A stretch of DNA of 64,000 nt, from positions 1-64,000 of the IMG/VR virus record IMGVR_UViG_3300008448_000036; one strand, given 5' to 3'. A program made the position numbers and the translations under genes. The notes under the pieces were generated by a model that worked only from the letters and a program-made list of their open reading frames with translations, was not told the origin of the DNA and did not search any database. This document shows, piece by piece, positions 47,565-54,759 of this stretch. Origin of the DNA: a virus. Numbering within the stretch: position 1 is the stretch's first letter; the number at the start of each line of letters is the position of its first letter.

Positions 47565-49559
47565 TTATCTCCTTAATATATTAAAATGATAAGGAAACAT
47601 TACATTTGTATTAAAAGTATGTCCCCCACCGGCCTTAACTTCTGCAGCTTCTGCACTTGAATCTAAGTCATTATCACCAACTGTGCTTACATGATAACCA
47701 AGCCTGTGAGTGTGTAATATATTTAATTCTAAAGATATCTTAAATGATTGAAAACCTATCATATCTGGTCTAGAAATTGTAGCAGCGGTTACACCAGTAT
47801 TTGAATGAAAGTGAAAAATAGGAGAATTCATATCTGGCTCATATTTTACTGATGGTATGTAACATAATAGTCCGTCCCTATCACTTTTTGGATCTGTATT
47901 ATCTATTAAATTATTAAATCTTACCTGCATTAGAGGTGGAGATGAAATACTATATACTTGTAAACCAGCTGAAAGTGTATATGTTGGGTACATGTAGGTC
48001 ATCAATTTTGAAAGTTTTTGATGATTGATATAACCCTCATTATGACTAGCAGCAGGAACACTAAAACTTACATTAATTTTTCTAGATGTTCCCTTATATT
48101 GTGCAGTTGGATCCATCCTACCAAAAACTTTTTCCGATGACCATTCTGCATCAACGCTATCAGAAAAACTTTCTATAAATGCTCTAAATGCAACCTTTTT
48201 TCCTGTTGCAATGTGAGTAAAAGCTATTTGAAGATTTGGTCCTTCAGCATTTGTTCTTGTTTTAGAAGCTGCTCCCGGCGCTTCTCCTATTAATAAATTT
48301 TGTTGTCTTCTTGCTTCTCTTAAAGCTGCTAATTCTCTTCCGAGAGCCTCTCTTTCTGCAAGGTTACTAGCTCCTTTTATTCTGGCTTTTAATAGATCTT
48401 CTGCTGCATCTAATCTTTTAGTTCTTTCTTCTTTTGTTTCACCTTGATACGCAAATCCAGCTGCCTCTAATAATCTTACTTGTCTATCAGTTAATCTTGC
48501 AGATGTTGGTTCAGCTTTTACCGCAGCAAGAACTTCAGCCTTGTCAAAACCAGCTACAGAAGGGTTAGAAGGATCAGAAGCAGCAGCAGCTTGTGCTGTG
48601 CCGGCTCTTCTTGCTCTTGTTTCTGCTACGGCTGCATCTTGTGCTGCCTTTATTGCTTCAGCATCAGCTTTTGCCTGTGCATCTCCAGCATCTAAATTTA
48701 CTTCTCTTCCTGACGCTCTTTGCTCGGCTGCATATTTTTCTGCAGCGGCTTTTCGCGCTGCCTGTTCTTCTAATACTGCTTCAGCAGCAGTTGCTTGTCT
48801 AATTTCTATTGCTAGTCTTGTTTGCTCATCGTCTAAATTGGGGTTTCTTCCGGCAGCTTTTTCTTCTAGAACAAATTCTTCTGCTGCTTCTTTTCTAGCT
48901 GCATCAACTTCCGCTTTTGCTCTAAAATCGCTAGCAGCTTTTTCACCAGCGGCTCGAAGCCTTTTTTGAGATTCTTCTTCTTTTAGAACGTCTTCTGGTT
49001 TTTTACCAGCTGCTTTAGCTTCTGCATTTATTACTTCTTCTTCTGCCTTTGTAGCCTCAGTTCTAGCAGTTTTTTCTCCTATTGCGCGTCTACCAGCTTG
49101 TGCTTCGGCTAGATCTTCAGTAGCATCTCTAGCACCTTGACTAGCACTACCTAATACTTCAGTAGCTACTCTTTCTGCCTCTCTCCTTGCTTGAGCAGCT
49201 GCTAATTGATCTCCACTCTTTTCTGCGGCTTCAGCAGCTTGTTCGGCTTCTCTTATTCTTGCAGCATCTTCTCTTGATATTTTTTTTCCATTAATAACAA
49301 CGGAACCATCATCTAGTTCTGGTGGAGTGGGAGCATCAGTTTTCACTTCAACTTTTTTTTCTGCCTTTTTACCTGCGTCCTTACTGCCTTTTTTACCCTC
49401 TTTACCACTACCCTTTCCTGATCCCTTACCAGATCCACTACCTGTTTTACTCGATGCTTTTCCACCACCAGTCTTAGCAGCTGGTTTAGCTTCCGTTTTA
49501 GCAGCCGGCTGACCTGGAGATTTAATTGGTTCTGCGTGTGATGTTCCGTTGTGTGCCAT
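47565..49559 (-). CDS. Tail/baseplate protein with long Ala/Glu/Lys-rich N-terminus (664 aa)
   Basis: The first 420 residues are low complexity: a Gly/Ser/Lys linker (SGSGKGSGKGSGKEGKK) and a long charged helix rich in Ala, Glu, Lys and Arg, likely an extended coiled coil. The C-terminal 230 residues form a folded beta domain with FRAFIESFSDSVDAEWSSEK, VFGRMDPTAQYKGTSRKIN and LMTYMYPTYT, which resembles conserved tail or baseplate domains of T4-like aquatic phages. It directly follows the tape measure gene (8 bp), so a tail-tip or hub role is likely. Confidence 0.65.
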   Translation of the reverse strand: MAHNGTSHAEPIKSPGQPAAKTEAKPAAKTGGGKASSKTGSGSGKGSGKGSGKEGKKGSKDAGKKAEKKVEVKTDAPTPPELDDGSVVINGKKISREDAARIREAEQAAEAAEKSGDQLAAAQARREAERVATEVLGSASQGARDATEDLAEAQAGRRAIGEKTARTEATKAEEEVINAEAKAAGKKPEDVLKEEESQKRLRAAGEKAASDFRAKAEVDAARKEAAEEFVLEEKAAGRNPNLDDEQTRLAIEIRQATAAEAVLEEQAARKAAAEKYAAEQRASGREVNLDAGDAQAKADAEAIKAAQDAAVAETRARRAGTAQAAAASDPSNPSVAGFDKAEVLAAVKAEPTSARLTDRQVRLLEAAGFAYQGETKEERTKRLDAAEDLLKARIKGASNLAEREALGRELAALREARRQQNLLIGEAPGAASKTRTNAEGPNLQIAFTHIATGKKVAFRAFIESFSDSVDAEWSSEKVFGRMDPTAQYKGTSRKINVSFSVPAASHNEGYINHQKLSKLMTYMYPTYTLSAGLQVYSISSPPLMQVRFNNLIDNTDPKSDRDGLLCYIPSVKYEPDMNSPIFHFHSNTGVTAATISRPDMIGFQSFKISLELNILHTHRLGYHVSTVGDNDLDSSAEAAEVKAGGGHTFNTNVMFPYHFNILRR

Positions 49560-49567
49560 TTTTTATC

Positions 49568-52348
49568 CTATCCTGCTATTAAAGTTCCTGTTTTAATTTC
49601 TATACCTGGAGCTACTTTTTTAACTAGTTCTGCAAACATTCTTTCATCAACTTTAATTACATATGATCCGCCACCTCCAGAATTAGCACCAGCACTTGTC
49701 ATCTTGCTTCTTGCATCGCCAACAATTTCAACTATCTTAGATAATAATTTAACAACAGGATCATCTTCCACTTCATTTTCTGAAACACTTACAACATATT
49801 CCTTTGCTTCTTTTAATAATCTAATTGTTGGGTCTATATTATCGGAAGATATTTGTTTTATCTCACTTAATACTTGTTTTAAGTTATCATTAGAGACTTT
49901 AAATCCTATTGCTTTTTCTGCTGGATATTCGTCATACGCTTCATTAATATTCTCAATCGCACTAGCTACTGCTTTTGACGCTAACCATGCAGGACCGGCA
50001 GCAATTGCCAATCCAGCAAAAGATAATGCTAAGGCACCAATTCCACCAGCTAATATCCAAACACCAGCTGAAAGGGCTAATATTGTTGGAACTATACCAT
50101 CAACTTGAACTAATTCAACAAATTTTTCTACCAGTAGTGATAAACCAGCAGCAGCTACTCCAATACCTATACCTATCATAAGTACTGCAGCACCAAATGC
50201 CAACATTGGTATCGCTGCAACGCCAGCTGTAGTTGCAACTGCAATAAGAGCTGTAGCCATTAAATACATAACGCCGACAAGTAATCCTATTGCAACAACT
50301 GCTCCTATTATTTGTTCACCAGATAAACCACTAAACGCTTTAACTAATTCAGCCATACCAGTAGCTGCTAACCAAACAGCACCACCTATTTCTAACATTG
50401 CAAAGCCAAATGCTATAGCAGGTTTAATTAATGGCTCTAATGCTTTTCCTATAGCGTCAAAAGCCATAGGTAAAGTAGTAGAAAGAGTATCGGTAAGAAT
50501 AGGAGAATGTGGAACTGATAACACATCATGAACATCATGGAAAGATTCCCACAACATCATTATAAGAGGTATTAAACTAATTAAAGTGCCTATAAATCCA
50601 CCCATAGATATGTTAGATAATGATTTTGCGCCTGCTTTTACAGAAGAGAAAAATCCCGTACCAGCTGCTCTAGCAGTTGAAAATGCAGTTCTAGCCGCAG
50701 ACATATTTGTTCTTATTGCTGAATATGAAGATTTCATACTTTCCCAAACACTTGTACGCATATCATTAAATGCTGGTATTAATTTTGAAGAAATCATTTT
50801 TGCTAGCAATAACCCAACTATAATTATACCTGCACGACCACCTGTTTTATCATTAAATTCCATAAATTTTGTTACAACCGCATCTATAACTTTAACAAAA
50901 GGCATAACAACACCAGTAACAACCTGAAACATCGCATGAATTTTTCCCATGACATCAACTGCTTGTTCTTGCAATTGATTCATTTGTTTCTGGGATGCCT
51001 CTTCTTTTTCTCTAGCCTTTCTAACTTGATCTGTCTCTTGACCTAACATTTTCATCATTTCTGCTTCATTACCACCAGCGAGAATATTAGCAAGAGCCTG
51101 TCTTTCTTGTTTGTTCATTGTTGCTACGTTTTTTCCTGTAGCTTCCATACTTCTTTTAATAATTTCTGTACGTTGGCTTTCGTCTGCATTTAGAAGTTCT
51201 ATTGAATTTAAATAATCTCCACCCATGAATGCATTAAACTTACCAGCAGCAGATGCAGCACCTTCAAAGGTATCCATCTGTTTTCCAACAATGTTCATCA
51301 ATGAACTAACTTCCATACCTAAAGCTTTAGATTGTTTTGCTAGATTTTCAAATACTGTTACAGATTGTTTACCTTGTGCTGCCAAAGAGGGTCCAACTGC
51401 TGCATAATCTGCTAACATTTTTTTCGTAGATATACCAGAAGCATATGCCACTCTAGATAATTTATTTGTAACCGCAGCTGCCTCTGCACCTGTAAATCCA
51501 AGAGCACTCTTTAGGTGATTTAATATTGGTCCTTGTTCTGAATAAGAAGCGCCAAGTTTTTCTAGCTGTGCGGCTTGACCAACCATTATTTGTTTATTTC
51601 TTTCAGATTCATTTGAGAAAGAAGTCATAGAATCTCTTAAGCCGATATTTGCGGCCATTAATTCTTTCGCTCCTATACCAAATCTTGTAAATGTAGTTCG
51701 TACCTCACCGTTTAAACTTCTTGTTTGTCCTACAAATATACCTAAAGATTTATTGGATTCTCTAAAAAAATCACTAAAAGGAGCATATGTATCATCTATT
51801 GTAGCCCCAGAAAGAACCAACTCTTTACGCATTTGCATAAATTCACCAGCAATTTGACCTAAACCCTGTGGTGAAAGCATGGACATAGCAGTTTGTATGC
51901 CCATAAAATTTCCTATGGACTCCACCATTTGCTGGTTTAATTGTTTTGAATCTTCTAATTCTTTCTTTCTATCTCTTGTTTCTTGTTCTTTTACTTTGAG
52001 TCGTTTAAGTTCTAGCTCATATTCTTCTAGAGATAAATCATGCGACTCTAATCGTTGCTTTAAAATTTGTTTATCTAAATCAAATTGTAGTTTTGCTATC
52101 TTTTCTTTATTTTTTTCTATTTTTTGAATATCTTCTTCTAATACAGCCGTTCTCTTTAACGCTTCATTTTTTTCTTTTAAAGCTTCTATCTGGGCTTCTA
52201 TAGCTTTAGAATTGACAGGCGCAGAAGGTGTTGCCCCAGCTGGAGGTGTGGTAGATCCCCCGCCGTCGTCAGAATCGGAAGATCTTTTATCTGCTAAGTT
52301 TTCTATAGCCTTTAATAGGTCTTGGAGTAATTTTGAATCTTCAGCCAT
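49568..52348 (-). CDS. Tail tape measure protein (926 aa)
   Basis: It has a coiled coil of about 100 residues near the N-terminus (EDIQKIEKNKEKIAKLQ), a middle region typical of tape measure proteins (SALGFTGAEAAAVTNKLSRV, FENLAKQSKALGMEVSSLM) and several hydrophobic stretches between about residues 520 and 850 (GFIGTLISLIPLIMMLW). The length sets the tail length in phages of this class. Gene order (after tail tubes and the frameshifted assembly gene) agrees. It has its own promoter region after the terminator at 52393-52425. Confidence 0.9.
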   Translation of the reverse strand: MAEDSKLLQDLLKAIENLADKRSSDSDDGGGSTTPPAGATPSAPVNSKAIEAQIEALKEKNEALKRTAVLEEDIQKIEKNKEKIAKLQFDLDKQILKQRLESHDLSLEEYELELKRLKVKEQETRDRKKELEDSKQLNQQMVESIGNFMGIQTAMSMLSPQGLGQIAGEFMQMRKELVLSGATIDDTYAPFSDFFRESNKSLGIFVGQTRSLNGEVRTTFTRFGIGAKELMAANIGLRDSMTSFSNESERNKQIMVGQAAQLEKLGASYSEQGPILNHLKSALGFTGAEAAAVTNKLSRVAYASGISTKKMLADYAAVGPSLAAQGKQSVTVFENLAKQSKALGMEVSSLMNIVGKQMDTFEGAASAAGKFNAFMGGDYLNSIELLNADESQRTEIIKRSMEATGKNVATMNKQERQALANILAGGNEAEMMKMLGQETDQVRKAREKEEASQKQMNQLQEQAVDVMGKIHAMFQVVTGVVMPFVKVIDAVVTKFMEFNDKTGGRAGIIIVGLLLAKMISSKLIPAFNDMRTSVWESMKSSYSAIRTNMSAARTAFSTARAAGTGFFSSVKAGAKSLSNISMGGFIGTLISLIPLIMMLWESFHDVHDVLSVPHSPILTDTLSTTLPMAFDAIGKALEPLIKPAIAFGFAMLEIGGAVWLAATGMAELVKAFSGLSGEQIIGAVVAIGLLVGVMYLMATALIAVATTAGVAAIPMLAFGAAVLMIGIGIGVAAAGLSLLVEKFVELVQVDGIVPTILALSAGVWILAGGIGALALSFAGLAIAAGPAWLASKAVASAIENINEAYDEYPAEKAIGFKVSNDNLKQVLSEIKQISSDNIDPTIRLLKEAKEYVVSVSENEVEDDPVVKLLSKIVEIVGDARSKMTSAGANSGGGGSYVIKVDERMFAELVKKVAPGIEIKTGTLIAG

Positions 52349-52368
52349 ATTTATTCCACCATTTTAGT

Positions 52369-52386
52369 AATTTATAAATAAATAGT
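52369..52386 (-). promoter_or_regulatory. Candidate late promoter for the tape measure gene
   Basis: The minus strand reads ACTATTTATTTATAAATT here: an ACTATTTA box (52379-52386) overlapping a TATAAATT, one base from the T4 late core. It lies between the tail-tube-operon terminator and the ATG at 52348. Confidence 0.45.
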
Positions 52387-52392
52387 ATATAC

Positions 52393-52425
52393 AAAAAAAG
52401 TGAGTGGAAATTCCACTCACTTTAT
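52393..52425 (-). terminator. Rho-independent terminator after the tail assembly gene
   Basis: Arms AAAGTGAGTGGAA and TTCCACTCACTTT (52397-52423), followed by TTTTTTTG on the minus strand. It directly follows the stop codon of the frameshift-extension reading frame, which is what one expects if that frame is really translated. Confidence 0.85.
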
Positions 52426-52628
52426 TATTTGCTCCTACTGGATGCTTTCTTAATTTGATCCGCTTCTGCTTTAATTTGTTCTGTTAGTTTTTCTACAAAC
52501 CATTTTCTCAATGGTACTGGTAAATTGTAACATTCAAATAAACTCCAACCACCATAGTATTTGAGATAAAAGAACTGCTCATATACATTTTCTTGGTATT
52601 CATCACTTAGGCCAAAAAAATTCAGCGG
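52425..52628 (-). CDS. Frameshift extension of the tail assembly protein (67-codon frame)
   Basis: This open frame begins right after a TAA and has no ATG before its conserved-looking part (GLSDEYQENVYEQFFYLKYY, GGWSLFECYNLPVP, LRKWFVEKLTEQIK). It overlaps the 3' end of the 287-aa gene at a run of seven T (52614-52620 on the minus strand), where a +1 or -2 shift from the 287-aa frame joins AEFF to GLSDEYQ. Tail assembly proteins just upstream of tape measure genes are classically expressed this way. It ends one codon before a terminator. Confidence 0.65.
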   Translation of the reverse strand, partial: PLNFFGLSDEYQENVYEQFFYLKYYGGWSLFECYNLPVPLRKWFVEKLTEQIKAEADQIKKASSRSK

Positions 52629-53466
52629 TTAGAGGCACCTCCATAACCTCTTCATGATCACATGATTTGCAAGTGAAAGTATTTTTTAAATCTAATCCTG
52701 GAATTCTTTTATCATATTCTTTTCTTAGGAATCTTGAATCCGACGCAGGCATAACCTCTAATGCTTTTTCAATGATTGCTCTATCAAATACTCCATTTAT
52801 TGAAACAACTAATAAATTTAATTGTTGCATTAATGTCATATTTTCTTTTGTTTTATCCGTTATATACGCAACAATCTTTTTTTCATCATGACCAGATAAA
52901 GCGCGACATTCAATTTTCCAACCAGTAGAAGGTAGATTTAAATAAAATGTTCCCTGTTCAGTTATTTCAGAAACAACTTCTTGATCTTCTTCTAAAGATT
53001 CCTCTAATTTTTCCAAAAGATCAAATGTATATTTTGTTTTAGTCTGGCATGATGGACAAATTATTGATGTTACATAACTTTTTCCATATGCCGAAATTCT
53101 TGCAGAAACTAAGATAGCATTTCTATCAGAAATTAACATATCTCCTGGATTAACGCGTTTATCTACTATAAGAGATTCAAGTAATCTCTCCAAGGCAACA
53201 CCTTTTTTTATAAAAGATCTATTAGTTAATATATCTTCTTCTTTTGCCGTCATCTGTTTTATTTCTACATTAGAAACATCTCTTAAAGGATGACCGTCAG
53301 GATAAAATTTACCTTGTGAAGGCAGTTCTATAAATTCTGTTGGAGCAACAAAATTTAAATTTAAACCACCAGAACTATTTTGAACTTTACTTTCTAAAGC
53401 TAGAATTTCATCATTTTGTTCTAAACTTTTTTTAGATCCCAGTCTTTCTTGATTATTTCTCATCAA
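52603..53466 (-). CDS. T4-type tail/baseplate assembly protein (287 aa)
   Basis: The pattern FIELPSQGKFYPDGHPLRDV, KQMTAKEEDILTNRSFI, DRNAILVSARISAYG and two zinc-like pairs, CPSCQTK and CKSCDHEE, fits the T4 base plate protein family (gp26/gp51-like). It may serve as a tail assembly chaperone because of its place between the tail tube and tape measure genes. It ends with AEFFWPK, where a frameshift signal gives a longer second product. Its stop TGA is at 52603-52605. Confidence 0.8.
   Translation of the reverse strand: MMRNNQERLGSKKSLEQNDEILALESKVQNSSGGLNLNFVAPTEFIELPSQGKFYPDGHPLRDVSNVEIKQMTAKEEDILTNRSFIKKGVALERLLESLIVDKRVNPGDMLISDRNAILVSARISAYGKSYVTSIICPSCQTKTKYTFDLLEKLEESLEEDQEVVSEITEQGTFYLNLPSTGWKIECRALSGHDEKKIVAYITDKTKENMTLMQQLNLLVVSINGVFDRAIIEKALEVMPASDSRFLRKEYDKRIPGLDLKNTFTCKSCDHEEVMEVPLTAEFFWPK
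52614..52620 (-). promoter_or_regulatory. Slippery heptamer for a +1/-2 frameshift
   Basis: TTTTTTT on the minus strand (GAA TTT TTT TGG in the zero frame) at the end of the 287-aa gene. Slipping by +1 gives TTT TTT GGC CTA and enters the frame at 52425-52628. The site is a homopolymer, so slippage in the sequencing could also explain it. Confidence 0.5.
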
Positions 53467-53483
53467 TTCCTCTACTTTCTGTA

Positions 53484-54077
53484 TTATTTACCATCGCTAA
53501 CAAGAGTTTGGCCTGCTGCATCATCTAGTGTAGCATAGTCGTATTTAATTGTTACATCTATATTTAATATATCTTCTGCTGAATAGTCTAATGAATCAAA
53601 TTTTACTTCTGTAAATAAACAATTCCATAAATACCAAGTTTCAATGGCAGTACCTCCAGCATCTAGAAGCTTTAAACCTATTGATTTTCCACCAGCGGCT
53701 GACGCGGGAGCCTCTGGTGTACTTGTTGTTCCACTTGTTAATTGAGCGATTGCATTGGCTTTACTTATTGTACCCCATTCATTATCTTTAGTAGGATAAA
53801 TATATCCAGCAGTTATTAGAGCATCAATTAAAGTAGAATCTCCAAGTGCTGCATCGTTTGCTGTAACGGTTGAAGCAAACGTAACTGATATTGGATCCCA
53901 TTCAAGTCTACCTGGATAGTAATAGAAATGATTTAAATATTTATGAGTAACTTCAGAAATTTTCATGGTCGGTCTGGAGGCTTTCTTAAGAGCATATCTC
54001 ATTCCAGCTAGCTTTCCGTCAAATTCCATAACCCATCTATATTGTCTTAGTGGTTCTTTTCCTTCATTCCAAAACAT
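53484..54077 (-). CDS. Tail tube protein, gp19-like (197 aa)
   Basis: The pattern FWNEGKEPLRQYRWVMEFDG, ALKKASRPTMKISEVTHKYL, YYYPGRLEWDPISVTF fits the T4 gp19 tail tube family. The last part, CLFTEVKFDSLDYSAED and IDVTIKYDYA, is the matching C-terminal strand pair. It polymerises into the inner tube of the contractile tail. A second, clearly homologous copy precedes it at 54135-54716. Confidence 0.85.
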   Translation of the reverse strand: MFWNEGKEPLRQYRWVMEFDGKLAGMRYALKKASRPTMKISEVTHKYLNHFYYYPGRLEWDPISVTFASTVTANDAALGDSTLIDALITAGYIYPTKDNEWGTISKANAIAQLTSGTTSTPEAPASAAGGKSIGLKLLDAGGTAIETWYLWNCLFTEVKFDSLDYSAEDILNIDVTIKYDYATLDDAAGQTLVSDGK

Positions 54078-54134
54078 CTTTTTTTCCTCTTTTGAATATA
54101 GATTGTTCGCGTTGTAGCTATAGTAACAATATTA

Positions 54135-54716
54135 TTATGTTGGGCGCGCTGCTGCTTTTGCAACAGCACCAACATTTGATGCAAGTTTTGCAGTATCATA
54201 TCTGATTGTTACTTCAATATCAATAACTTCTTCGCTTTCATAAGATAATTCACCAAATTTAATATTTGTAAAGAATGGGTGAGTTAACGTCCAAGTTTCT
54301 AATGTGGCACCTGCAGCATCAATTTGAATTATTTCTATAGCTCCAACATTTGATGTAAAACCAGCTTTTGAAACTCCTCTTAAAGCACCCGCTTCGGTAG
54401 AAGGAACTATATATCCAGCTGTATCTCCTGATGCTGTTCCCTTTAATATTCTTAAAAGTCTATGATCTAATTTTGGAACCGCAACAAAAGTTACGTTAAT
54501 TGGATTCCATTCTACTCTACCAGGATAATAAAAATTATAGTTTCCAAATTTATGTGTTATGTCTGAAACTTTAAAACTTGGCTTATCTACTTTTTTTAGC
54601 GCATAAGTATATTGATCACCAGTTCCACCACTCTTAGTTTCGTCTTTAAAATTTGGAATATTCATTTTCCATCTATTTTTTCTTAACGGTTCAACTTGAC
54701 CTTCCCAGAATGCCAT
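54135..54716 (-). CDS. Tail tube protein, gp19-like, second copy (193 aa)
   Basis: It begins MAFWEGQVEPLRKNRWKM and shares with the 197-aa copy the segments YALKKVDKPSFKVSDITHKF, YYPGRVEWNPINVTFV, FFTNIKFGELSYESEE and IDIEVTIRYDTAKL. The two copies differ mostly in a central insert. One may be the tube and the other a tube-initiator (like gp54/gp19 stack), or both may form a mixed tube. The gene follows the sheath gene by 44 bp. Confidence 0.85.
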   Translation of the reverse strand: MAFWEGQVEPLRKNRWKMNIPNFKDETKSGGTGDQYTYALKKVDKPSFKVSDITHKFGNYNFYYPGRVEWNPINVTFVAVPKLDHRLLRILKGTASGDTAGYIVPSTEAGALRGVSKAGFTSNVGAIEIIQIDAAGATLETWTLTHPFFTNIKFGELSYESEEVIDIEVTIRYDTAKLASNVGAVAKAAARPT

Positions 54717-54759
54717 TTTTTTTTCCTCTGTTTAACTTAATTAGATAGAAATTTAATTT

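Noticed and set aside
48541-48969. Plus-strand reading frame opposite the 664-aa tail gene
   Set aside because: It is an Ala/Ser/Leu-rich mirror of the Ala/Glu/Lys-rich minus-strand gene, without a ribosome binding site; the same holds for the other plus-strand frames of the window.
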